Shown here piece by piece: positions 50,841-59,375 of a stretch of DNA of 64,000 nucleotides (position 1 is its first letter; each line of letters starts with the position of its first letter). This DNA is from an uncultured Flavobacteriaceae bacterium. Its GTDB lineage: Bacteria; Bacteroidota; Bacteroidia; Flavobacteriales; Flavobacteriaceae. The stretch is taken from NCBI GenBank assembly GCA_947494325.1, contig CANLUS010000002.1, forward strand, positions 465,167 through 529,166, given 5' to 3'. The notes beneath the pieces are model-generated. The model was not told the DNA's origin, ran no database searches, and saw nothing but the letters and a program-made list of their open reading frames with translations. Made by a program: the position numbers and the translations under genes.

Positions 50841-51228
50841 TTGAATTTTATTCTTTAGTTAAATCTTATAAAATAATCCACCCAACTCCTACCCTAAGGT
50901 GAATTATACTCGTACCTATATTACATAACTAAAATAATTAATAAGTCAGAAGCTTTCCAATCTGTTTTTTGCAGTTATCAACATTTTAATTGTTTATTTA
51001 ATGTTGATAAAAGTGTAAGTAAATCGCAATTAAAAATTTTACTCAACTATTGATAATCAAATATTTAAAATAATAATCAAATTTCAGAATAAGAATCTAG
51101 TTATCAACAAATATCCATTTTCATAAATTTCATCAACAATTTTAGAAGTAAAAAATAAGGCAGATGTTAGGTATTTGAGGCAAAGATTTTAATGAAAACT
51201 TGGTGAAAAAAATGATTCAGTTTTATGA
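50841..51228. other. gene-free AT-rich segment with DnaA-box-like sites
   Basis: This 388-base gap contains TTATCAACA three times: 50975-50983, 51002-51010 (opposite strand) and 51101-51109. The first two form a perfect 11-bp inverted repeat (TTATCAACATT / AATGTTGATAA) with a 14-base AT-only-like loop. TTATCAACA differs from the DnaA consensus TTATNCACA at one base. The AT-rich tract and these sites could be a DnaA-binding locus or origin, or a strong terminator/leader. No ORF is seen. Confidence 0.4.
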
Positions 51229-52395
51229 TTATTTAGCTTGTTTTTTCGCCTTCTTACTTCCTTCATACATTTCATACTTTACAAACCGACAATCGAGCTT
51301 ACCATTATAAACTTGAATCTTTTTTGAAGTTCTCAACCCAACGTTTTTTAGCCCTTGCTGAAAATCTGAAGTAATTAACCAAGCATCGGTATTAGGGTAC
51401 CCGTGTTTTAAAGTATTACCTATTTCTCTGTAAAAGATTGGAACATCTATTTCCAATCGCTCTCCATACGGTGGGTTGAATAATACTATTGTTTTACCTT
51501 CCAAATCTTTTTCAGTGTTAAAAAAATTCTCATGCTTAATATCAATAAACTCATCTAAATGTGCATTTTTAACATTATCAATAGCTTTACGAACAGCAGA
51601 TGGTGCTTTATCATATCCTATTATTTTTCTATATGATTCTCGCGTCTTTTTCAATAAAGATTCTCTAATTTTATCAAATAAATCTGCATCAAAATCATTC
51701 CATTTTTCGAAACCAAATTCCCGTCTATTGATATTCGCTGGAATATTATTGGCAATCATCGCGGCTTCAATCAAAATAGTTCCACTACCACACATAGGAT
51801 CAATAAAATGCTGTGTGCCATCATAGCCTGAATGTAGCACCAACCCTGCTGCTAGAACTTCATTGATAGGCGCAATATTTGTGGCGCTTCTATAGCCTCT
51901 TTTGTGCAAAGAATCTCCAGAACTATCTAAAGATACCGTACAAAATTGTTTTTGAATATGAATATTTAACTGTACGTCAGGATGTTTGATATCAATATTC
52001 GGTCGCTTACCATATTTATCTCTAAAATAATCTACAATAGCATCTTTAGACTTCAATGCTGTGTAATGCGAATGGGTAAAATTATCAGAATTTACAACCG
52101 CATCAATCGCAAAAGTCCCATTTTCATTAAAGTAACGCTCCCATTTAATTAATTGTAACTGTTTATACAGTTCATCTTCAGAATTCACTCTAAATTTTTT
52201 GATAGGTTTTAAAATTCGGACGGCCGTTCGAAGTGCCAAGCTGGCTTTATACATAAAGCCATTATCGCCAACAAAAGAAACATTACGAATCCCTTCACGT
52301 ACATCCATTGCTCCTAGCTGTCTAAGTTCCTTTGCAAGTAGACCTTCAAAGCCAAACATTGTCTTAGCAACCATTTTAAAATTATCACCCATCAA
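51229..52395 (-). CDS. THUMP-domain 23S rRNA-type N2-guanine methyltransferase (RlmL N-terminal-like)
   Basis: The protein has 388 residues. A ferredoxin-like/THUMP RNA-binding part (about 1-155, AKTMFGFEGLLAKELRQLGA) is followed by a class I methyltransferase domain. This has the SAM motif DPMCGSGTILIEAAMIANN (about 200) and the catalytic N-P-P-Y of IVLFNPPYGERL (about 305). It corresponds to the first half of E. coli RlmL, which makes m2G2445 in 23S rRNA; here it is a free-standing protein, as usual in Bacteroidota. A -7 promoter element lies 15 bases upstream of its start. Confidence 0.93.
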   Translation of the reverse strand: MMGDNFKMVAKTMFGFEGLLAKELRQLGAMDVREGIRNVSFVGDNGFMYKASLALRTAVRILKPIKKFRVNSEDELYKQLQLIKWERYFNENGTFAIDAVVNSDNFTHSHYTALKSKDAIVDYFRDKYGKRPNIDIKHPDVQLNIHIQKQFCTVSLDSSGDSLHKRGYRSATNIAPINEVLAAGLVLHSGYDGTQHFIDPMCGSGTILIEAAMIANNIPANINRREFGFEKWNDFDADLFDKIRESLLKKTRESYRKIIGYDKAPSAVRKAIDNVKNAHLDEFIDIKHENFFNTEKDLEGKTIVLFNPPYGERLEIDVPIFYREIGNTLKHGYPNTDAWLITSDFQQGLKNVGLRTSKKIQVYNGKLDCRFVKYEMYEGSKKAKKQAK

Positions 52396-52409
52396 AAAAA
52401 TATTTGATA

Positions 52410-52438
52410 CAAAAATACCTATTTTTAAAATGCTACAA
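52410..52438 (-). promoter_or_regulatory. promoter of the THUMP methyltransferase gene
   Basis: On the minus strand TATTTTTG (52410-52417) matches TAnnTTTG, and TTG (52436-52438) lies 18 bases further upstream as a -33 element. It faces the promoter of the next gene. Confidence 0.55.
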
Positions 52439-52448
52439 TTTGATTTCT

Positions 52449-52456
52449 TACTTTTG
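52449..52456 (+). promoter_or_regulatory. candidate -7 promoter element of the SAM methyltransferase gene
   Basis: TACTTTTG matches TAnnTTTG, 16 bases before the ATG at 52473. Confidence 0.5.
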
Positions 52457-52472
52457 TTGACTTATAAATTTT

Positions 52473-53201
52473 ATGCAACAAAAAATGGAATGGTTTCAAC
52501 ATTGGTTTGACACATCATATTACCATATTCTCTATCAAGATCGAAATGATGAGGAAGCGCAGATGTTTATGTGCAACCTGACGTCTTTTTTGAATCTTAA
52601 AAAGAATAGTAAGGTGTTAGATTTACCTTGTGGAAAGGGTAGGCATTCTATTTTTTTGAATTCTTTAGGCTTTGATGTTATCGGAGCTGATCTCTCTAAA
52701 AATAGTATCAATCATGCCAAGAGTTTTGAGAATGACACACTGAGTTTTGAGGTACATGACATGCGAGATCAACTCAGTACGAAATACGATGCCATTCTCA
52801 ATTTGTTTACAAGTTTTGGTTATTTTGACGAAGATGAAGTGAACATTAAAGTTTTACAGAATTTAAAAAACGGACTTTCAGAAAATGGCGTTTTAGTGAT
52901 CGATTTTATGAATGTAGCGTTTGTTGAAAAACAACTGGTCCAAAAGGAGACCATTACGAAAGGTGGGATTGATTTCCATATACATCGATCAATAGAAAAT
53001 GGTTTTATAAAAAAAGACATACGTTTTACAACAAATAATAAAGAACATTATTATAACGAATATGTTCGATATATCACGTTAGATACTTTTAATCAGTATA
53101 TTACTGCTGCTGGGTTAAAATTAAAACATACTTTTGGTGATTATGATTTGAATTCTTTTGATATTGAAAAATCAAACAGATTAATATTAGTACTAGAATG
53201 A
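52473..53201 (+). CDS. class I SAM-dependent methyltransferase
   Basis: The protein has 242 residues. It begins MEWFQHWFDTSYYHILYQDR (after a short lead; the Met at residue 5 is another possible start), a start typical of a Bacteroidota methyltransferase group. Motif I is KVLDLPCGKGRHSIFLNSLG (about 44-63), motif II is DVIGADLSKNSI, and a later NGVLVIDFMNVAF strand lies about 140. It is cytoplasmic; the substrate is unknown. Its stop overlaps the ZIP transporter start by 4 bases, so the two are co-translated, which may hint at a shared role, though no direct link is evident. Confidence 0.88.
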   Translation: MQQKMEWFQHWFDTSYYHILYQDRNDEEAQMFMCNLTSFLNLKKNSKVLDLPCGKGRHSIFLNSLGFDVIGADLSKNSINHAKSFENDTLSFEVHDMRDQLSTKYDAILNLFTSFGYFDEDEVNIKVLQNLKNGLSENGVLVIDFMNVAFVEKQLVQKETITKGGIDFHIHRSIENGFIKKDIRFTTNNKEHYYNEYVRYITLDTFNQYITAAGLKLKHTFGDYDLNSFDIEKSNRLILVLE

Positions 53202-53887
53202 ATTATATTGCCCTTATTTCCTCTGTACTTGTTGGCTATATCATTGTTATTATAGCGAAGCCAAAAGGGAAGTCGACTCAATTGTTACTTTCGTTTAGTG
53301 GGGCTTACCTTCTTTCAACAACAGTTTTACATTTAATACCTGAAGTATTTGAATCACATCAGAAGAATATCGGAGCTTATATTCTTCTTGGTATTTTACT
53401 ACAAACAATACTCGAGTATTTCTCAAAAGGTGTAGAACATGGACATGTACATATTCATAAGCACGTACACAAAATTCCTTGGTTGTTGTTTTTAAGTTTA
53501 TATATTCATGCTTTTGTAGAAGGTATACCACTCGCTAATATCGAAAATAGTACTCTTTTGTGGGCCATTGTAGTGCACAAAATTCCGATTAGTATTGTTT
53601 TAGTCGCTTTTTTATTGAAATCAGATTTTTTAAAGAAGTATACAGTAATACTGATATTATTTTTTGCTTTGATGAGTCCTCTTGGCTCATTTTTAAGTGA
53701 AAAGATTGATTTTTTCGATACCTATCAACATGCTATTACCGCTGTTGTCATTGGGGTGTTTTTGCATATCGCAACTGCGATTTTATTCGAAACAACTGAA
53801 AATCATCAGTTCAATATAAAGAAATTTGTAGTCGTGTTACTTGGGTTCGGATTGGCTATGGTGAGCACCTATGTTATTGGACACTAA
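53198..53887 (+). CDS. ZIP-family metal transporter
   Basis: The protein has 229 residues with about seven or eight hydrophobic segments. A histidine-rich loop HGHVHIHKHVHK lies at about 86-97, the usual metal-binding loop of ZIP proteins. TM4 carries HAFVEGIPLA (His and Glu ligands) and TM5 carries VHKIPISIVL, the ZIP metal-site helices. It probably imports zinc or another divalent metal across the inner membrane. It is translated together with the methyltransferase upstream and converges with recQ, with which it overlaps by 4 bases at 53884-53887. Confidence 0.93.
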   Translation: MNYIALISSVLVGYIIVIIAKPKGKSTQLLLSFSGAYLLSTTVLHLIPEVFESHQKNIGAYILLGILLQTILEYFSKGVEHGHVHIHKHVHKIPWLLFLSLYIHAFVEGIPLANIENSTLLWAIVVHKIPISIVLVAFLLKSDFLKKYTVILILFFALMSPLGSFLSEKIDFFDTYQHAITAVVIGVFLHIATAILFETTENHQFNIKKFVVVLLGFGLAMVSTYVIGH

Positions 53888-56076
53888 TTCGCCACATTAC
53901 TTAAAAACTTAATTCGCATTAGGCGCAATTCCTCTTCATCGTAATCACCTTCAAATTCGTCTAGCGCCATTTGAATTTTATCGCTATCCGCTTCCATAAA
54001 GTAATCATAAATTTCTTCCTGTTGATCTTCATCTAACAGATCATTTAAGCTATAGTCAATATTGAGTTTGGTACCAGAATAAACGATGCGCTCCATCTCT
54101 TTAGTCAATTCATCCATTGAGAGGCCTTTAGAACTTGCAATATCGATTAAAGGTAGTTTTCTATCTGTATTTTGAATAATGTAAAGTTTAAGAGCAGAAT
54201 TCATTCCTGTACTTTTAACAACTAAATCATCAGGTCTTGTGATGTCATTTTCATCGACATAAGAAGAAATGATCGTTAAAAATTCTTTGCCAAATTTTTT
54301 CGCCTTCCCGTCACCAACACCATGAACATTAGACAGTTCTTCAATGGTAATTGGATACTTTAATGTCATATCTTCTAACGATGGATCTTGGAAAACCGCA
54401 AACGGCGGTACGCCTAATTTTTTACCAACCTTTTTACGTAAATCCTTTAGCATTGTCATCAATTGCTCATCTACTACTCCTCCAGAACCCTTGGCATTCG
54501 TAACAATAGTACTATCATCACCACTTACATACACGTGATCTTCAGTCATCATAAAAGACTGAGGCTTCTGCAAAAATTCTTGCCCTTTTGCTGTCACTTT
54601 CAAAACACCATATTGTTCAATCTCTTTATTTACGTAACCTGCCACTAATATCTGCCGTATCAACGCCATCCAATGATTAGCTTCTTTAGATGAACCCGTT
54701 CCGAAAAATGACTGAATATCAGTTTTCCTAGACTTCAACAAGGCATTACTTTTACCTACAATGGTATTGACAATCTCTTTTGATTTATATTCTTGATTGG
54801 TATCTCTAATAACTTCTAGCAACAATTTTACATCGTCTTGTGCTTCAAATTTATTTTTCGGATTTCGCACGTTATCATCCATATCTGCACCTTCTCCATT
54901 CACCTCATCAAACTCTTCTCCAAAATAATGCAATAGAAATTTCCGTCTAGACATCGAAGTTTCTGCATATGAAACAACTTCTTGTAATAAGGCATGTCCA
55001 ATTTCTTGTTCAGCAACAGGCTTCCCTGATAAGAATTTCTCTAATTTCTCTATGTCTTTATATGCGTAGAATGCCAAACAATAGCCCTCTCCACCGTCGC
55101 GTCCAGCCCTACCCGTTTCTTGATAATAACTCTCTAAACTTTTTGGAATATCATGATGAATTACAAAACGAACATCTGGCTTATCAATTCCCATTCCGAA
55201 AGCAATAGTGGCCACTACAACATCCACATCTTCCATTAAGAACATATCTTGATGCTTAGCTCGTTTCTTTGCATCTAAACCAGCATGATACGGAACCGCC
55301 TTTACTCCATTTACCTGAAGTATTTGTGCTATTTCTTCAACTTTTTTACGACTCAAGCAATAAATAATACCCGATTTGCCTTGATACTGACGAACAAAAC
55401 GAATGATATCTTTATCGATATCTTTAGTTTTAGGTCGAACATCATAAAAAAGATTTGCTCTATTAAAAGAAGCTTTAAATGTTGTTGCCCCTGTCATTCC
55501 CAAATTTTTCAAAATATCTTCTTGAACTTTAGGAGTTGCTGTAGCTGTCAACCCGATGATAGGAACGTCATCTATTTTTTTAATAATATTTTTTAAGTTT
55601 CTATATTCTGGTCGAAAATCATGTCCCCATTCTGAAATACAATGCGCCTCATCAATCGCTACAAAAGAAATTTTTTGATCCTTTAAGAAATCAACATATT
55701 CTTCCTTAGTTAAGCTTTCGGGCGCCACATATAATAATTTCGTGACACCATTTCTAATATCATTCATTACTTGAGCCACCTCCGTCTTATTTAAAGATGA
55801 ATTCAATACGTGTGCAATGCCATATTCTGATGAGATACCACGTATGGCATCTACTTGGTTTTTCATTAAAGCTATTAGCGGTGATACAACAATGGCAGTT
55901 CCTTCTTGAATTAAGGCAGGTAATTGATAACATAAAGATTTACCACCACCTGTAGGCATTATAACAAAAGTATTTTCTTTGTTGATTAGACTAGTAATCA
56001 CCTGTTCCTGCAATCCTTTAAATTGACTGAAACCAAAATACTTTTTTAAAGCACTGTGTAAGTCGTTTTTTGTCAC
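53884..56076 (-). CDS. recQ: RecQ-family ATP-dependent DNA helicase (degenerate zinc site)
   Basis: The protein has 730 residues. The helicase core (about 1-340) has motif I PTGGGKSLCYQLPAL, motif II IDEAHCISEWGHDFRPEY, motif III IGLTATATP, motif V TIAFGMGIDKPDVRFVIH and motif VI QETGRAGRDG. The RecQ C-terminal domain follows, with the usual SRRKFLLHYFGE, but the four zinc-binding Cys of E. coli RecQ are absent: the first is Ser and the CGNC..C region reads EGADMDDN. An HRDC domain (about 535-610) and a Bacteroidota-type acidic tail end the protein. It unwinds DNA in repair and recombination. Confidence 0.95.
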   Translation of the reverse strand: MTKNDLHSALKKYFGFSQFKGLQEQVITSLINKENTFVIMPTGGGKSLCYQLPALIQEGTAIVVSPLIALMKNQVDAIRGISSEYGIAHVLNSSLNKTEVAQVMNDIRNGVTKLLYVAPESLTKEEYVDFLKDQKISFVAIDEAHCISEWGHDFRPEYRNLKNIIKKIDDVPIIGLTATATPKVQEDILKNLGMTGATTFKASFNRANLFYDVRPKTKDIDKDIIRFVRQYQGKSGIIYCLSRKKVEEIAQILQVNGVKAVPYHAGLDAKKRAKHQDMFLMEDVDVVVATIAFGMGIDKPDVRFVIHHDIPKSLESYYQETGRAGRDGGEGYCLAFYAYKDIEKLEKFLSGKPVAEQEIGHALLQEVVSYAETSMSRRKFLLHYFGEEFDEVNGEGADMDDNVRNPKNKFEAQDDVKLLLEVIRDTNQEYKSKEIVNTIVGKSNALLKSRKTDIQSFFGTGSSKEANHWMALIRQILVAGYVNKEIEQYGVLKVTAKGQEFLQKPQSFMMTEDHVYVSGDDSTIVTNAKGSGGVVDEQLMTMLKDLRKKVGKKLGVPPFAVFQDPSLEDMTLKYPITIEELSNVHGVGDGKAKKFGKEFLTIISSYVDENDITRPDDLVVKSTGMNSALKLYIIQNTDRKLPLIDIASSKGLSMDELTKEMERIVYSGTKLNIDYSLNDLLDEDQQEEIYDYFMEADSDKIQMALDEFEGDYDEEELRLMRIKFLSNVAN

Positions 56077-56106
56077 TCTGAATTATTATTATCTGTATAT
56101 TTTAAA

Positions 56107-56114
56107 TACATTTG
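56107..56114 (+). promoter_or_regulatory. candidate -7 promoter element of the kpsF-tatC genes
   Basis: TACATTTG matches TAnnTTTG, 43 bases before the TTG start at 56158. Confidence 0.5.
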
Positions 56115-56157
56115 CAATTAAAGATACTACTTATTTTTATTCTGAAAAAATCAAATT

Positions 56158-57123
56158 TTGAAAATCAAAAAAAATATTTTAGCCATTGCAAAAGAAACTA
56201 TTTCTACTGAAAGTAAAGCAATTGCGAATTTAATAAATTTTTTGGATACCGACTTTGAAAAAGCGGTTAACTTCATCTTAGAAGCGAAAGGTCGTGTTAT
56301 TGTAACTGGTATTGGTAAAAGTGCCAATATTGCCACCAAAATAGTTGCCACGTTAAATTCAACGGGTACTCCAGCTATATTTATGCATGCCGCCGATGCC
56401 ATTCATGGAGATTTAGGGATTGTGCAAAAAGATGATGTTGTTATTTGTATCTCTAAAAGTGGAAATACTCCAGAAGTAAAAGTACTAGTACCTTTAATCA
56501 AAAACTCTCACAACAAAATAATAGCCATTACCGGAAATACGAGTTCCTATTTAGCAACTCATGCCGACTTTACTTTAAATACTTTTGTGGAACAAGAGGC
56601 TTGTCCAAATAACCTGGCGCCAACTACCAGTACCACAGCACAATTAGTTATGGGCGATGCCTTAGCCGTTGCCTTGTTAGAAATGCGAGCTTTTACGAGT
56701 GAAGATTTTGCGAAATATCATCCTGGTGGAACTTTGGGTAAACGTCTTTACCTTCGGGTTCAAGATCTTGTAGAAAAAAATGAAGCTCCGCAAGTAAATG
56801 CTACAAGTAATATTCGAGATGTTATCGTCGAAATATCAGAAAAACGCTTAGGAACGACTGCAGTAGTCCAAAATGATAGTATTGTTGGGATTATCACAGA
56901 TGGTGACATCAGAAGAATGCTTAAAAACAATAAGGATGTTGAACATTTGACTGCAAAAGACATCATGAGTAAAAACCCAAAAACAATAGAAGTTAATGCG
57001 ATGGCCATTGATGCGTTAGAAGTAATGGAAACCCATAATATCACCCAGATTTTGGCCGTTGAAAATGAAAAGTATGTAGGTGTTGTTCATTTGCATGATT
57101 TACTAAAAGAAGGAATTATTTAA
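56158..57123 (+). CDS. kdsD: KpsF/GutQ/KdsD-family arabinose-5-phosphate isomerase
   Basis: The protein has 321 residues from TTG at 56158; no ATG or GTG is available in frame upstream. A SIS domain (about 35-170) has GRVIVTGIGKSANIATKIVA and VVICISKSGNTPEV, plus the family SLAPTTSTTA-like NNLAPTTSTTAQLVMGDALA. Two CBS domains follow (about 205-260 and 270-321, VGIITDGDIRRMLK). It makes arabinose 5-phosphate for the KDO sugar of lipopolysaccharide. It precedes tatC by 1 base. KDO and LptB functions fit the LPS theme here. Confidence 0.93.
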   Translation: MKIKKNILAIAKETISTESKAIANLINFLDTDFEKAVNFILEAKGRVIVTGIGKSANIATKIVATLNSTGTPAIFMHAADAIHGDLGIVQKDDVVICISKSGNTPEVKVLVPLIKNSHNKIIAITGNTSSYLATHADFTLNTFVEQEACPNNLAPTTSTTAQLVMGDALAVALLEMRAFTSEDFAKYHPGGTLGKRLYLRVQDLVEKNEAPQVNATSNIRDVIVEISEKRLGTTAVVQNDSIVGIITDGDIRRMLKNNKDVEHLTAKDIMSKNPKTIEVNAMAIDALEVMETHNITQILAVENEKYVGVVHLHDLLKEGII

Positions 57124-57124
57124 G

Positions 57125-57940
57125 ATGAGTACAGAAAAAAATGAAATGTCATTTTTAGATCATCTTGAAGTATTAAGATGGACTTTAGTAAGATCTGCAG
57201 GAGCAGTACTCGTCGTGAGTATTTTTGCTTTCCTAATGAAGGATTTTATATTTAATAGTATTATTCTCTCGCCAAAAGATGCTACTTTTTGGACCTACGA
57301 GTTTTTATGTAACATTTCGAAAAAATTTGGCACAGAAGGTTTGTGTATCGATGAAATACCTTTTATTGTACAAAGTAGAACAATGGCGGGGCAATTTTCT
57401 GCCCATATTTGGACTTCCATTACCGCAGGTTTTATACTAGCTTTTCCCTATATTTTATGGGAAATATGGAAATTTATCAAACCAGGATTGTATCCAAAGG
57501 AGCGTAAAAGCGCTAAGAGTTTTATTATTATTTCTTCTTTTCTATTTTTTGTAGGGATTTTATTTGGTTACTATGTAATTACACCGCTATCGGTTAATTT
57601 TCTCGGGGCATATCGCGTAGCTGATGAAGTGAAAAATAATATTGATTTAGCTTCCTATATTGGCTTACTAAGAGCCTCTGTACTTTCTGCAGGGTTAATT
57701 TTTGAAATGCCAATCATTATTTTCTTTTTAACCAAAATGGGCTTAGTTACTCCAGAATTTCTGCGAAAATACCGAAAGTACACGTTGGTTATTGTCTTAA
57801 TATTAGCGGCCTTAATAACCCCTCCAGATGTGATTAGCCAGGTTATTGTTGCAATACCAATGATGATTTTATATGAAATAAGTATCACTATTTCTAAAGT
57901 TATTATTAAAAAAGAGAAAAAGGAAACTGGTTTAAGATAG
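57125..57940 (+). CDS. tatC: Sec-independent protein translocase TatC
   Basis: The protein has 271 residues. It begins SFLDHLEVLRWTLVRSAG, the family start (E. coli FITHLIELRKR-like). Six hydrophobic segments lie at about 25-43, 95-113, 130-150, 185-205, 222-235 and 238-255. It has KPGLYPKERK and VGYYVITPLSV-like (FGYYVITPL) motifs, and the LITPPDVISQ motif near the C-terminus. TatC is the receptor for twin-arginine signals, such as those of the IorB and M15 proteins here. No tatA or tatB gene is seen nearby. Confidence 0.96.
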   Translation: MSTEKNEMSFLDHLEVLRWTLVRSAGAVLVVSIFAFLMKDFIFNSIILSPKDATFWTYEFLCNISKKFGTEGLCIDEIPFIVQSRTMAGQFSAHIWTSITAGFILAFPYILWEIWKFIKPGLYPKERKSAKSFIIISSFLFFVGILFGYYVITPLSVNFLGAYRVADEVKNNIDLASYIGLLRASVLSAGLIFEMPIIIFFLTKMGLVTPEFLRKYRKYTLVIVLILAALITPPDVISQVIVAIPMMILYEISITISKVIIKKEKKETGLR

Positions 57941-57968
57941 CTATAACATCCTATCAATTTACTTTGTG

Positions 57969-57976
57969 TATTTTTG
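57969..57976 (+). promoter_or_regulatory. candidate -7 promoter element of the DUF1801/lptB genes
   Basis: TATTTTTG matches TAnnTTTG, 25 bases before the ATG at 58002. Confidence 0.5.
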
Positions 57977-58001
57977 TCTGACATATTAAAATGTAGTACT
58001 T

Positions 58002-58589
58002 ATGAAAATGGCAACTTCTGTTGAAGAATATATTGAAGGTCAAGAAGTCTACAGAAAAGGCTTAGAAATTCTGCGAGAAATAATGCTATCGACGGATGTG
58101 CAAGAAACTGTAAAGTGGGGCATGCCAACTTATACAATAAATGGTAAAAACGTTATCGGGATTAGCGCTTTTAAGCATCATTTTGGCGTTTGGTTTTTTA
58201 ATGGTGTATTCTTAACCGATCCGCATCGCATATTATACAATGCCCAAGAAGGAAAAACAAAAGGATTACGTCAGTTACGCTTTAAAGAAACGAAAGAAAT
58301 TGATAAAAGTATTATTTTAGCTTATGTATACGAAGCAATTGATAATCAACGAAAAGGATTAGAAGTAAAGCCGACCAAGAAACCATTAGTTATTCCGAAG
58401 GAACTTAGTACGGTGCTTGCGGAAAATGACAAATTAGCAGGATTATTTGAAAGCTTAACTTTAGGAAAGAAAAAAGAATTTGCAGAATATATAACCAACG
58501 CTAAACGAGAAGAAACAAAGCTTAAGAGAATTGAAAAAATCATTCCTATGATTCTAAATAATATCGGTTTGAATGATAAATACAAATAA
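58002..58589 (+). CDS. DUF1801/YdeI-OmdA-like protein
   Basis: The protein has 195 residues. The first part (about 15-115) is DUF1801-like: REIMLSTDVQETVKWGMPTY, NGKNVIGISAFKHHFGVWFF and LRQLRFKETKEIDK. The second part (about 130-190) is the bacteriocin-protection YdeI/OmdA-like helical domain: LAENDKLAGLFESLTLGKKK and the ending EETKLKRIEKIIPMILN. No catalytic residues are evident. It is cytoplasmic, of unknown function. It precedes lptB by 6 bases. Confidence 0.85.
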   Translation: MKMATSVEEYIEGQEVYRKGLEILREIMLSTDVQETVKWGMPTYTINGKNVIGISAFKHHFGVWFFNGVFLTDPHRILYNAQEGKTKGLRQLRFKETKEIDKSIILAYVYEAIDNQRKGLEVKPTKKPLVIPKELSTVLAENDKLAGLFESLTLGKKKEFAEYITNAKREETKLKRIEKIIPMILNNIGLNDKYK

Positions 58590-58595
58590 ACACTC

Positions 58596-59336
58596 ATGAT
58601 ATTAAGAGCAGAAAATATTCAAAAAATATACGGTAGTAGAAAAGTTGTAAAAGGCATTTCATTGCAAGTAGAGCAAGGTGAAATTATAGGCCTTTTAGGT
58701 CCTAATGGAGCGGGTAAAACGACCTCTTTCTATATGATTGTTGGTATGGTAAAACCCAATGAAGGTAGCATTTTTCTAGATGATCAGGATATTACGCAAG
58801 ACTCAATGTATAAACGCGCTCAAAAAGGTGTTGGCTATCTGGCACAAGAAGCTTCAGTCTTTAGAAAACTGTCAGTTGAAGATAATATTATGGCTGTTTT
58901 GCAGTTTACGGATCTTTCGAAGCAACAACAAAAAGAGAAACTTGAATCTTTAATTGATGAGTTTAGTCTAGGACATGTGCGTAAAAACCGTGGTGATTTA
59001 TTATCTGGTGGCGAACGTAGAAGAACCGAAATCGCGCGAGCCTTAGCATCTGATCCTAAATTTATCCTGTTAGATGAACCTTTTGCTGGTGTAGATCCGA
59101 TTGCAGTAGAAGATATTCAAAGTATTGTTGCCCATCTAAAAGATAGAAATATTGGTATCCTAATAACAGATCATAACGTACAAGAAACACTAGCAATTAC
59201 GGATAAAACTTACCTAATGTTTGAAGGAGGTATCCTTAAAGAAGGAACTCCTCAAGAATTAGCTGAAGATGAAATGGTACGTAAAGTATATTTAGGAGAG
59301 AGTTTCGAGTTAAAAAAGAATAGATTTTATAATTAA
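58596..59336 (+). CDS. lptB: LPS export ABC transporter ATP-binding protein LptB
   Basis: The protein has 246 residues. It has Walker [17 protein letters not shown] (about 35-50), the Q-loop near YLAQEASVF, the signature [16 protein letters not shown] (about 135-150), Walker [17 protein letters not shown] (about 155-170) and the H-loop [12 protein letters not shown]. LptB drives lipopolysaccharide extraction from the inner membrane with LptFG and LptC. The usual lptB operon partners (lptA, lptC) are not beside it, as usual in Bacteroidota. It is the third LPS-related gene here after kdsD and the PagL-like gene. Confidence 0.95.
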   Translation: MILRAENIQKIYGSRKVVKGISLQVEQGEIIGLLGPNGAGKTTSFYMIVGMVKPNEGSIFLDDQDITQDSMYKRAQKGVGYLAQEASVFRKLSVEDNIMAVLQFTDLSKQQQKEKLESLIDEFSLGHVRKNRGDLLSGGERRRTEIARALASDPKFILLDEPFAGVDPIAVEDIQSIVAHLKDRNIGILITDHNVQETLAITDKTYLMFEGGILKEGTPQELAEDEMVRKVYLGESFELKKNRFYN

Positions 59337-59375
59337 TTTTAATTCAATTTCTTGTTTCAATTCTAATTCTTTTTC

